A stretch of 64,000 nucleotides of DNA. Source: Prevotella ihumii. GTDB lineage: Bacteria > Bacteroidota > Bacteroidia > Bacteroidales > Bacteroidaceae. The DNA is taken from the NCBI RefSeq assembly GCF_900155655.1, contig NZ_LT706987.1, positions 3,078,767-3,142,766 on the forward strand, written 5' to 3'. The position numbers were made by a program, and so were the translations under genes. How positions within the stretch are numbered: position 1 is the stretch's first letter; each line of letters starts with the position of its first letter. Positions 34,856 to 42,622 of the stretch are shown in pieces. The notes beneath the pieces are model-generated. The model did not search any database, was not told the DNA's origin, and saw only the letters and a program-made list of their open reading frames with translations.

Positions 34856-35232
34856 AAAAATTGAAAAAGTTTGCTATTCTTGTTGGTATTCTAACAATAG
34901 GAGTGGGGTTATACTATTTTAACCCTACTCAATGTTGGTTTGCTCCAAAATGCCCTGTTAAATTACTAACGGGTTGGAGTTGTCCAGCTTGTGGAATGCA
35001 ACGATTTATACATGCGCTTTTGCATGGAAATTTTAAAGAGGCAATTAATTACAATTATTATTTACTTTATGTTTTGCCTTATTTGTCATCCCTTTGCGGC
35101 ATAGCAATGATGCCAGCGGGACCGAAAAAAGAAACTTTAGAAAAAATAGTGCAACATCGGTATGTTATTTGGACATACATTGTAACTTTTTTTATATGGT
35201 TTTTGATAAGAAATTTATGGCTGGATCTATAA
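34852..35232 (+). CDS. DUF2752 membrane protein, end supplied by a MITE
   Basis: The 126 residues include membrane helices at about 7-24, 62-80 and 100-122. The family motif CPVKLLTGWSCPACGMQR lies near residue 33-50, with paired cysteines. The last four codons and the TAA stop lie inside the terminal repeat of the MITE at 35219, so the original C-terminus was probably longer or different. The family has no established function but is found beside TM2 and CD225 proteins in Bacteroidota. Confidence 0.85.
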   Translation: MKKLKKFAILVGILTIGVGLYYFNPTQCWFAPKCPVKLLTGWSCPACGMQRFIHALLHGNFKEAINYNYYLLYVLPYLSSLCGIAMMPAGPKKETLEKIVQHRYVIWTYIVTFFIWFLIRNLWLDL

Positions 35233-35348
35233 AATTAGCTTTGTTAGATTTTGAGCTTATTTTTGAATAAAAAAGAAGCCAAAAGATAACAAAACGTATT
35301 TCATAAAAATTTAATGACTATATGCGGTGGTAATTTATAGAACCAGCC
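35219..35348. repeat. MITE-like element, type A, internally deleted
   Basis: The ends are GGCTGGATCTATAAAATTAG and TAATTTATAGAACCAGCC. About 60 bp including the central hairpin is missing relative to 15236-15428. It has entered a three-gene operon, replaced the end of the DUF2752 frame and left the TM2 gene 19 bp beyond its right end. Confidence 0.88.
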
Positions 35349-35366
35349 TTATATCATATATAAGCA

Positions 35367-35705
35367 ATGGACGAAAACAAAATCGATCAATTATTAATGA
35401 TTTATGGCGCCAAACTGCCCTTTGAATCAATAGAAATGGTGCGAGATTATTTAAGAACAACCGACCCTTCCAACATAAATTTGAAATTTACGATGATGAA
35501 GGACCCAACCCTATCAATTATTCTTTCTGTCTTACTCGGACAAATAGGGGTAGATAGAATTTATATTGGTGATACTCTTTATGGTATTTTGAAATTAATC
35601 ACCTGTGGCGGATTTGGCATTTGGTGGATAGTAGACCTCTTCCTTATCATGGACGCAACAAAGCAAAAGAATTTGGAAGTGCTATTAGGAACCAATATGT
35701 ATTGA
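35367..35705 (+). CDS. TM2 domain-containing protein
   Basis: The 112 residues have a soluble N-terminal part (1-45) and a TM2 domain (about 50-98). The latter has two helices joined by the signature GQIGVDRIYIGDTLYGILKL and GGFGIWWIVDLFLI. The role in bacteria is unknown. No promoter is seen within the MITE, so it probably depends on the upstream promoter at 34500. Confidence 0.9.
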   Translation: MDENKIDQLLMIYGAKLPFESIEMVRDYLRTTDPSNINLKFTMMKDPTLSIILSVLLGQIGVDRIYIGDTLYGILKLITCGGFGIWWIVDLFLIMDATKQKNLEVLLGTNMY

Positions 35706-35799
35706 TAAAAACGCAAAAGCTAAGCTATTTGCGAAAATCCTAACATATAGCTAAAACGGCAATTTAGCCTGCAAGTTACAAAACGAAGTGCAACGGGTC

Positions 35800-35916
35800 T
35801 CAGCTTCCTGCTGAGATAGCAGCTCCGCCCAACTGCCACAGGCATCTGCCTGAACCACTACTACATCAATGGACACGGATCTCCCAGCCATGAGATGATC
35901 TGTGTCCATTTTATTT
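35800..35916 (+). terminator. Structured region ending in a terminator-like hairpin
   Basis: ATGGACACGGATC and GATCTGTGTCCAT pair over 13 bp and are followed by TTTTATTTT, a reasonable terminator for the TM2 operon. Small hairpins (CTCAGC/GCTGAG, CAGGCA/TGCCTG) lie just before it. The GC-rich look is unlike the flanking DNA. Confidence 0.55.
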
Positions 35917-35939
35917 TCATACCATTGTCGAGGGGGACA

Positions 35940-35990
35940 TAAACCCAAATCGGTCGTTAGCCCGCAAAGGCTTTTTAAAGGGTTTAGATG
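35940..35990. repeat. Type B repeat end fragment
   Basis: AACCCAAATCGGTCGTTAGC followed by GCAAAGGCTTTTTAAAG matches the inverted right end of the elements at 11080 and 57407. The element stops abruptly where the intron-like sequence begins. Confidence 0.75.
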
Positions 35991-36213
35991 TGTCCGAAAG
36001 GAGCTCTCTATCCAAGACGATAGGACGGAATCCGACAATAGGATAGAAGTGACGTTGCTCAAAGGGACAGCTGAAAACAACTTTCCACACACCGTGAGGT
36101 GTAAAAGTACGAAACCGCTGTATGCCGAACGGCACGTACGGTGGTGTGGGAGGTAGGTAAATGTGAAAGTAGGAGGTAACTGCCTTTCATGAATAACATT
36201 TACCTCCTACCCG
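35991..36213 (+). ncRNA. Group II intron 3' remnant (domains V-VI)
   Basis: The stretch ACCGCTGTATGCCGAACGGC followed by ACGTACGGTGGT (about 36115-36147) has the layout of intron domain V: AC/GT-paired stem, bulge and GAA tetraloop-like cap. Immediately after, GGTAGGTAAATGT pairs with ACATTTACCTCCTACC (about 36150-36210) as domain VI. The element ends in GAC. There is no reverse-transcriptase frame, so it is a dead or ORF-less relic. The 5' limit is uncertain. Confidence 0.7.
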
Positions 36214-36226
36214 ACTCTGCGTTTGC

Positions 36227-38464
36227 TTATTTATATTGGAAAGTCATAAACTTCGTATTGATAGGGCGTAAGTAGCCCTTTGTGTCAGATGATCGAGATG
36301 TGTAGTTTGAGAAATCTGCATAATCATAATATGCACCAGTCTTACCATCAATAACTCGCCCCTCTCTAAATGAAATTTCCTTAGCAGCATTTTTCGCTGT
36401 AAAATTACTTACAGGACCTACAAAATAACCCGCAGTAAAAGGACGATTCTTTGGGTCTGCTGATGCAGCATACGTTAAACCACTGAACGGTGCATTCTTC
36501 AATGTCATCGTGCGCGTAACTATGGTTTTTCCATAATTTCCGAACATACTCTCTGGATTTTTATCATCATCGTTATGTCCAATTTCTTTTAAAAGCTCTT
36601 CTGTTGTCTGATACATACCTTCATATAACTTCATAAACAAAGGACCTAAATAAATAGTTTTTACCTCCATTTGGTCCGTATCGTTATTAGTCTTAGAATA
36701 ATAATATTTCATGAGGCAGAAATGTTTTGAGCCTTTTGTTTGGGCTTCATTTTCAAAGAAACGCAAAGCATATACATACTTGTTGTTCGGATATTCCGCA
36801 TTTGTAGCAGCGTCGCCACCTGGGAAGCGTTGATACACACTGTAATATGGATAATTAGTGCCATCGCCAAAGGTTACACTTTCCTTTGCCTTAGCTTTAT
36901 CATAAGTAGCAGAACCACCTTCTGACCAATCATACGAACCGTCATTAAAGTTCTTTGTATGCTCGTTATTTTGGTCGTTTGTTAAGAACATGCCTGTCCA
37001 TTGTTCCTTAGTAGGAAGCTGCCAAGTGTTGTTTTTGCTTGCGCTATTCTGTGCAAAAGTTTTAGCCCAAGTACCATATTGGGCATAATCTTTAGTATTA
37101 TTCTTACACCAGGTTGGCTTGTCGTTATTATAATCATAATTATAGAGATTATCTTGTGCCATTTGCTCTGCTGGCAGTACTTCACGCTGCTTAATTCTGA
37201 TAGGGCATTTTATAAATGTACCCAATTTATTAGTGAAGTCGTCTTGCAACACCTTAGCCAACACCCAGTCCATATTAGGAGCTGCGGTCAAGCCTTTGGC
37301 TACCATATCGTCAAAGTTTGCATCGCTGGTGTAAACGTACTTATATGTGCTATTGTATGGAGCGCTTAATGGTTTTGCCTCGGTATTGTCAAGTTCAAGA
37401 TAGAAACCTGTACGTGAAGGGATAGAACCCGCAGGTTTCATTACGTTGGTCCAAATCAGAATTGTGCGATAGGTATTATCGCTTTTATATTGCAAAGATT
37501 TTTCGGAATCTAATTTAAACGCATCTCCAAACTGCCAACTCCTTCTCATCCACTTTCCTGTTGCATCTTTTTTAGCTCCTGTTTCTTCTGAAACTTCATA
37601 TGTCCACTTGAATGCTTCATATTTGTTATTGTCTAACTTAGGCAAGCCATTAGAGCTCAAGTCGTAAACAGAGCTGGTTGCCAATGTTGTAGATTGTAAA
37701 GAAAGGAGGTTTAGTGCTAAATTATATTTCGTATCATTCTTTACTAATACTTTCATCAACATTCCTTGCGCTTTGAAGTGGATATTGTCGATATTGCTAA
37801 AAGTTTTGGTATCGGTTACTGGTGCCAACTTTGTCCAAGTTGAAAGGAAAGGAATATGATAATTTTGCTGTGTATCAAGGTTGCTACTGGTTCCTTCGTC
37901 ATTTGAATTAAACTCAGCTGCAAATCCCTTACATGTCATGGTCTTTTTCTGTTCATCAAAAGCACCGCCAATCATTCCGAGCATGTACCATTGGTCGCCA
38001 GGGTTAATCTTAATATCTTGATTTGTAGGGGTAAGCGTTATCTTACCATCACAGATAATCTTTATATTCTCTGTTAATTCTTGCGTTTTTTGTGCTGGGT
38101 CTTGCTTAAATATTACTTTACCATACATTTCTGTGCCATCTTCAAGAGCCTTTGTTGTAGGATTGTAGCGTTTAAAAACGCATGTAGCTTGAACTGTTTT
38201 CTCGTTATTGGCGTCTTCGTTAAGTGTGAAGAATGGAACTTTTTGTTTATATTGTAATTGTAAACCACGTGATGAAGGGTCGCCACTCGGCATTTCTTGC
38301 CCAGCAGTAGCTTCTAAATGCACATTCATTGTTATGGTTTTAGTTTGCTGTTGCTCTTGATTTGGGGTGTCAGCAACCAGCTCATCGCTGCTACAGCTAC
38401 CAAAAGTAAAAGCTGCAAGTACAGCAGTAATGCCTATAAGCAATGTCTTTTTTGTTGTTTTCAT
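36227..38464 (-). CDS. Large surface lipoprotein, fimbrillin-like
   Basis: The 745 residues start with a lipoprotein signal peptide whose lipobox is FTFGSC, with Cys24 as the lipid anchor followed by SSDE. The mature protein is rich in Asn, Thr, Lys and aromatic residues and appears all-beta. It resembles the fimbrillin-like lipoproteins of Bacteroidota, but no domain can be fixed by eye. It follows the 52-residue gene by 56 bases and shares its promoter and long leader. It is probably exposed on the cell surface. Confidence 0.65.
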   Translation of the reverse strand: MKTTKKTLLIGITAVLAAFTFGSCSSDELVADTPNQEQQQTKTITMNVHLEATAGQEMPSGDPSSRGLQLQYKQKVPFFTLNEDANNEKTVQATCVFKRYNPTTKALEDGTEMYGKVIFKQDPAQKTQELTENIKIICDGKITLTPTNQDIKINPGDQWYMLGMIGGAFDEQKKTMTCKGFAAEFNSNDEGTSSNLDTQQNYHIPFLSTWTKLAPVTDTKTFSNIDNIHFKAQGMLMKVLVKNDTKYNLALNLLSLQSTTLATSSVYDLSSNGLPKLDNNKYEAFKWTYEVSEETGAKKDATGKWMRRSWQFGDAFKLDSEKSLQYKSDNTYRTILIWTNVMKPAGSIPSRTGFYLELDNTEAKPLSAPYNSTYKYVYTSDANFDDMVAKGLTAAPNMDWVLAKVLQDDFTNKLGTFIKCPIRIKQREVLPAEQMAQDNLYNYDYNNDKPTWCKNNTKDYAQYGTWAKTFAQNSASKNNTWQLPTKEQWTGMFLTNDQNNEHTKNFNDGSYDWSEGGSATYDKAKAKESVTFGDGTNYPYYSVYQRFPGGDAATNAEYPNNKYVYALRFFENEAQTKGSKHFCLMKYYYSKTNNDTDQMEVKTIYLGPLFMKLYEGMYQTTEELLKEIGHNDDDKNPESMFGNYGKTIVTRTMTLKNAPFSGLTYAASADPKNRPFTAGYFVGPVSNFTAKNAAKEISFREGRVIDGKTGAYYDYADFSNYTSRSSDTKGYLRPINTKFMTFQYK

Positions 38465-38520
38465 TTGCTCTTTATGTTCTTTAATTTACTTTTTTTTAAT
38501 GCGTTTACTTCTATTCAACT

Positions 38521-38679
38521 TTATTCTCCTTCAGCGAAATCGTCGTCTGGGTCTCCCACAACTCCTCCGTTGGTAAAGCCTTCTACGTCTCCATGCTTAC
38601 TCCCTGCAAGTAAGTCATTTTCATGATTTACTAAAACAACAGTAGCTTTGGGTGCTACATACTCTTTTTTACTTACCAT
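38521..38679 (-). CDS. Conserved 52-residue acidic small protein
   Basis: The frame runs MVSKKEYVAPKATVVLVNHE and ends DPDDDFAEGE. The N-terminal KKEYVAPKATVV with a following hydrophobic strand and an acidic Gly/Asp tail resembles the 50-60-residue proteins encoded ahead of surface lipoproteins in Prevotella. It has no signal peptide. It lies first in the operon with the 745-residue lipoprotein and follows a leader of about 165 bases. Its function is unknown. It is below the size many gene callers accept. Confidence 0.75.
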   Translation of the reverse strand: MVSKKEYVAPKATVVLVNHENDLLAGSKHGDVEGFTNGGVVGDPDDDFAEGE

Positions 38680-38704
38680 ATTAATTTGTTTTTTGTTAAA
38701 AATA

Positions 38705-38945
38705 TTTTTCTTTACCTCAATACCGCAGCACTATTATGAATTAAATATTTTAAGTGTCTGAGCAACAATAAGTTGCTTAGGGTTTATTATGTCAGAATTT
38801 TCACTTATCTTAGTGTTGCAAAATCAAACAAGCAAAAATCTGATGTGATATGGCAAAGTTACAAATTAAATCTGAATAACTCACTCATTTTGAGAATTAT
38901 TTTCGGGTTATGGAGCAATTTTACTCTACGGTTCGATTTATCGAG
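38705..38945 (-). promoter_or_regulatory. Promoter and leader A, homologous to leader B at 52955
   Basis: On the minus strand a TAACTTTG -7 box (38854-38861) is followed by a leader of about 165 bases. It shares long blocks with the region in front of the 52929 gene, such as GATAAGTGAAAATTCTGACA and, upstream of the box, GAGTTATTCAGATTTAATTT. The conserved part covers sequence both upstream and downstream of the box. Confidence 0.75.
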
Positions 38946-38999
38946 TTCCGTATCGCGGTAAGGGTTGCTTGTGGAGCTCGATAAATCGAACCCCTACAT

Positions 39000-39148
39000 T
39001 AAACCCAAATCGGACTCGTCCGACCCGTCCGACTTGTCGGACTTGTCTGACTTGTCGGACTTGTCTGACTTGTCTGACTTGTCGGACACGTCTGACACGT
39101 CCGACCCGTCCGACTGGTCCGACTGGGCTAACGACCGATTTGGGTTAA
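39000..39148. repeat. GTCSGAC repeat with AACCCAAATCGG ends
   Basis: The left end is TTAAACCCAAATCGGAC and the right end AACGACCGATTTGGGTTAA. About thirteen 9-bp units lie between, mostly GTCGGACTT and GTCTGACTT on the left and GTCCGACNN on the right. It sits downstream of the S16 gene. Confidence 0.9.
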
Positions 39149-39252
39149 ACGCCAGACGGGTTGTGGATATTTAGAACAATTCTGCCAAAGGCTACAACGT
39201 GTGAAAACGTATCCACAACTCATTGATAATAAAAGGCTCGCATACTCGTTCT

Positions 39253-39337
39253 AAAACATATATGTTTCACCACCCCAAACATATATGTTTTACCGTCTCA
39301 AAGTTGAACTTTGACAACACCAAACATCAACTTTTGG
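39253..39337. repeat. Palindrome array, second locus
   Basis: Units are AAACATATATGTTT twice, AAAGTTGAACTTT once and a decayed AAACATCAACTTTT, at about 22-24 bp spacing. The order of palindrome types matches the array at 15095. Confidence 0.8.
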
Positions 39338-39393
39338 AAGCTAAAGGTATAACGATGATATGCCAAAGGGTAATGAGTGGAAATACAGAACAA

Positions 39394-39426
39394 AAAAAAG
39401 ATGCACCCACAAGCGTGCATCTTTTT
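39394..39426 (-). terminator. Terminator of the S16 gene
   Basis: AAAAGATGCAC pairs with GTGCATCTTTT across an 8-base loop, with a U-run in the direction of the S16 transcript. Confidence 0.85.
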
Positions 39427-39446
39427 GTTTTGTTGAAGTATGAAAT

Positions 39447-39995
39447 TTATGCTTCAGCTGGTGTTTCTTCAGCTTCCTGAGCTGGTGCTTCTGCTTCAGC
39501 AGCTGCTGCCTGAGCAGCTTCAGCCTCAGCTTGTGCAGCAGCCTTCTTTTCAGCTACTTTCTGAGCAATTGCTTCATTTGCCTTCTTTTCTGCTTCGAGT
39601 GCCTTTGCTGCATTAGCCTTCTTCTCATCAGCAGTCTTCTTTTCCAAAGCCTCTACAGCTGCTGTCTTACCGCTTTTCCAAGCGTCATACTTCTGCTGAC
39701 AAGTTGCTTCGTCGAATGCGCCCTTCTTCACACCACCGCGGAGGTGCTTCATCATATACACACCTTCGCCCTTGAGCAAGTTGCGTACTGTGTCTGTAGG
39801 CTGAGCACCTGTCTCAACCCAGTAAAGGGCACGGTCGAAATTCAAATCTACTGTGGCAGGATTGGTGTTAGGATTGTAAGTACCAACCTTCTCAATAAAT
39901 TTACCATCACGTGGTGCACGAACGTCAGCGATTACGATGCTATATACAGCATAGCCTTTACGACCACCGCGTTGCAATCTGATTTTTGTTGCCAT
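39447..39995 (-). CDS. rpsP: 30S ribosomal protein S16 with long C-terminal tail
   Basis: The first ~80 residues are canonical S16 ([20 protein letters not shown] to [20 protein letters not shown]). The following ~100 residues are an Ala/Lys/Glu-rich helix ending in [14 protein letters not shown]. Such tails are normal for Bacteroidota S16; elsewhere the protein ends near residue 85. It is monocistronic here with its own terminator. Confidence 0.96.
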   Translation of the reverse strand: MATKIRLQRGGRKGYAVYSIVIADVRAPRDGKFIEKVGTYNPNTNPATVDLNFDRALYWVETGAQPTDTVRNLLKGEGVYMMKHLRGGVKKGAFDEATCQQKYDAWKSGKTAAVEALEKKTADEKKANAAKALEAEKKANEAIAQKVAEKKAAAQAEAEAAQAAAAEAEAPAQEAEETPAEA

Positions 39996-40128
39996 AATTT
40001 TGTTTTTATATTTTAATTAGGTTTGAATTTAATGCTATTATCTCGTAATAGCGACTGCAAAATTACAACTTTCTTTTCTAACTACCAAACTATCTGAACA
40101 TTATATCGCTTTCGATACGGATAAAAAA

Positions 40129-40160
40129 CAAAAAAGGTGCACATTGCGTAGCAATATACA
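40129..40160. terminator. Terminator-like hairpin after the zinc-ribbon gene
   Basis: AAGGTGCACATTGC pairs with GCAATATACACCTT with one or two mismatches. It lies between the divergent S16 start and the end of the zinc-ribbon gene and could stop the latter transcript. Confidence 0.6.
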
Positions 40161-40167
40161 CCTTATT

Positions 40168-40276
40168 TATCCCAAATCGGTCGTTAGACCAGTCCGACCA
40201 GTCCGACCAGTCGGACCAGTCTGACCGGTCTGACCAGTCCGACTATTCCGACTGGTCTAATGACCGATTTGGGTTT
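40168..40276. repeat. GTCSGAC repeat with CCCAAATCGG ends
   Basis: The ends are TCCCAAATCGGTCGTTAGAC and its inverted form AATGACCGATTTGGG. About eight units lie between, changing orientation near the middle. It abuts the end of the zinc-ribbon gene. Confidence 0.9.
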
Positions 40277-40297
40277 ATATATATGTCTCTTATCTGT

Positions 40298-41671
40298 TTA
40301 TTCCGTTTCAGTTGGCTTTGCTGGGGCTGCTTGTTGCACCCAGTTGATAGAAACGATGCGTTTGTCTTGCACCTTGGCTTGGATTGCAAATCGTTTAGAC
40401 GACTTTCCGCCCTCGCGTTCTATTACCAATTGGGCAGGTATCTTTATGGTTTGCATCACCGACCCATCGTCCATCTTGTCGGTTGTGGCTGCTGTTGTGC
40501 TGCCCAAATGCCAATTGACGCTCTTTACATCGGCTTGGTAAAGTCGCTCACGCATATAGGTTGCTACATCTTTGGTGGTAGCTCCACTTGCTCCAAGAAA
40601 GCTGAATTGGGTTGCCACTACTGCGGCTATCTTTTCTGTACTCTTGGTGTTGATGCCTCGCAAGAAGTCGCGCACTAAGCTTTCGGCTACACGCTGTTCG
40701 TCGGGCGATGAGGTATTGTCTAACAACACCTTCAGTTTCTCGTCGGCTTCCTTATTGTGTACACCGTTAGGATATTTCTCTTTGTACCCCAAATACGATG
40801 CTTCGTTATCCAGTCGGGTGGCTTCTGCCCACGCCAATTCGTCTATTCGCTTTACTATTTCAGCCTTATGCACGGTTTTGGGATGACCTGCAAGATAGCT
40901 TTCGTAGGTAGTTATGTTGTTGGCTTTCAATACTTCTTCCCAGTCAGCGTTCTCTTGTTTCAGCTTCTGCACCTGTGCTTTCACGGCTCTCAGATGGGCT
41001 ATTGGCGCATTGCTGTGGTCGTTAAGATAGGTGTTCATTACTTCTATATCGTTGCTACTCATTGCCGTTTCGTAGGCTTCGGCTTCGTTGCTTGTATTGC
41101 TTTTCTTATTGTAAAGGAATACAAAGAGTGCTGCCGTGAGGAGTGCCAATAGTACCGAGACAAGGAGCGGTAGGTGGTTGTTGTTCTTTTCTTTATCGGT
41201 TTCGGTAGGTGTGGGGTCTTGGGTTAGGGATTGTGCCACAAGCGGTTCGGCTACCACTTCTTGGGTTGTGGGCGCTTCTTCCGCAATGACTTGTTGGGGA
41301 GCAGTAGGGGGTGGGGTGGGGAAGGGTTCGGTATCTTTCTCCACTTCTATATTTTCGGTAGGCTGTGGGGTTGGCGTTTCCTCTATAATAAAATCCACAA
41401 TCTGTCCTGTTGCTACCGTTGTTGACTCGTGATAGTCGGTCGTTTTAACTGCCTCTGTTTGCCGATCCTTAGGCGTTTCCTCTACTTTGGGTGCTTCGTT
41501 GTGTGACTCTTCTGTGCAATGGCAATTGGGACAAATAATATCTTCTTTAAGATATATTTCTCCACAATGCGAACACTTGGTGATGTGGCCTGCTATTTCT
41601 ACTCCACAACTTGGGCATACAGGAGCTTTATCGCTCACTTGATGCCCACATTCAGGACACTTTATAATCAT
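40298..41671 (-). CDS. Zinc-ribbon membrane protein with NTF2-like tail
   Basis: The 457 residues start with two zinc ribbons: CPECGHQVSDKAPVCPSCG and CSHCGEIYLKEDIICPNCH. A long Pro/Thr/Glu linker follows (about 55-165), then one membrane helix (LPLLVSVLLALLTAALFVFL, about 172-191), a helical section and a C-terminal domain (about 350-455) that may be NTF2-like. The cytoplasmic ribbons and the outer tail suggest a signalling or scaffold role, but no function is known. Confidence 0.75.
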   Translation of the reverse strand: MIIKCPECGHQVSDKAPVCPSCGVEIAGHITKCSHCGEIYLKEDIICPNCHCTEESHNEAPKVEETPKDRQTEAVKTTDYHESTTVATGQIVDFIIEETPTPQPTENIEVEKDTEPFPTPPPTAPQQVIAEEAPTTQEVVAEPLVAQSLTQDPTPTETDKEKNNNHLPLLVSVLLALLTAALFVFLYNKKSNTSNEAEAYETAMSSNDIEVMNTYLNDHSNAPIAHLRAVKAQVQKLKQENADWEEVLKANNITTYESYLAGHPKTVHKAEIVKRIDELAWAEATRLDNEASYLGYKEKYPNGVHNKEADEKLKVLLDNTSSPDEQRVAESLVRDFLRGINTKSTEKIAAVVATQFSFLGASGATTKDVATYMRERLYQADVKSVNWHLGSTTAATTDKMDDGSVMQTIKIPAQLVIEREGGKSSKRFAIQAKVQDKRIVSINWVQQAAPAKPTETE

Positions 41672-41729
41672 TGAATCTTATAATTTATTTAGTTTTTATT
41701 GTGTCTATTTCCTTTATTTACAGCACGTT

Positions 41730-42437
41730 TTACCGTTTCCGATTGTATCTTATTTCTCGCATACTGTGGCGTCCTATCAGTCTACTCTTGTCTACATAGC
41801 CTCGTACGCCATTAATGCTGCCCTTACCCGTGTACTGCCAAGCAAAGATGTCTCGACCATCGTTCAGTTGTGGTTCGCGTCCGTTGTATTGGGCAATGAA
41901 TAGTTTGTAACCATCTAATGAACCTGAAAGGTGCTTGTTGTAGAAGTTGGTGTAGGTGTAAACCAAGGGGCGAACGCCGTATTCTTGGGTCATCAGCTCA
42001 AGAAAGGTGTTGAGACTATCGCGCAAAGCATAATCGCTTAGTCCCCCAGTGGTTTCTATATCTACCATCGGAATAAGGTCTTGGTCTTGTGGACGACATT
42101 GTGCACGGAAGTTTCTGAGTTGTTCTATCTGTGGGGTACGTGGTCGATAGAAGTGATACGACCCTACTTTCATTCTGTGGCGTTGTGCCGCCCGAATATT
42201 TTCGTAATAGCGTTTGTCTATAATGGTGCTACCCTCTGTGGCTTTAAGATAGACATAATAAAGTTTGTGATTGCTGTTTTCGGCTACCGTTTCCCACCAC
42301 ACATCGCCTTGGTAATGGCTCATATCAAGGCCGTGTATGTGATTGCACGTATCTTCACACTGAATACTATATTGCGCTTTCGCTGAACTTACGAAAGCTA
42401 TACACAAATATAAAAATATAATCCACTTCTTTATCAT
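41730..42437 (-). CDS. GH25 family lysozyme (secreted)
   Basis: Starting at ATG 42437, the protein has about 235 residues with a signal peptide ending near SSAKA. The GH25 fold shows HGLDMSHYQGDVWW, KATEGSTIIDKRYYENI, GSYHFYRP, PMVDIETTGG with the catalytic Asp/Glu, and FIAQYNGREP. It should cleave peptidoglycan in the periplasm or outside. The upstream TTG in frame lies within the promoter box and is not a start. Confidence 0.9.
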   Translation of the reverse strand: MIKKWIIFLYLCIAFVSSAKAQYSIQCEDTCNHIHGLDMSHYQGDVWWETVAENSNHKLYYVYLKATEGSTIIDKRYYENIRAAQRHRMKVGSYHFYRPRTPQIEQLRNFRAQCRPQDQDLIPMVDIETTGGLSDYALRDSLNTFLELMTQEYGVRPLVYTYTNFYNKHLSGSLDGYKLFIAQYNGREPQLNDGRDIFAWQYTGKGSINGVRGYVDKSRLIGRHSMREIRYNRKR

Positions 42438-42443
42438 ATCTTG

Positions 42444-42451
42444 CAAAGATA
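42444..42451 (-). promoter_or_regulatory. -7 box of the GH25 gene, near-leaderless
   Basis: TATCTTTG ends only six bases before the ATG, so transcription would begin at or within the start codon region. Confidence 0.6.
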
Positions 42452-42530
42452 CAATTAATAATCCATATATGGAAAAGATAGATTTTTATTTAGCCAAATT
42501 TAAGGTGGGTTTTATTCATGATCACTGATA

Positions 42531-42622
42531 AACCCAAATCGGTCGTCGGACTTGTCGGACCAGTCTGACCAGTCTGACCAGTCGGACCAGTCAGACAAGT
42601 CGGACCAGTCGGACCAGTCTGA
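42531..42622. repeat. GTCGGAC repeat, one AACCCAAATCGG end
   Basis: The left end is TAAACCCAAATCGGTCGTCG, followed by about nine GTCGGAC or GTCTGAC units that run directly into the stop codon of the Nfn-like gene. The second end is missing, as if the gene side had been trimmed. Confidence 0.88.

Noticed and set aside
39447-39995. Over-long S16 as a frameshift or fusion
   Set aside because: Ala/Lys/Glu-rich tails are normal for S16 in this phylum.
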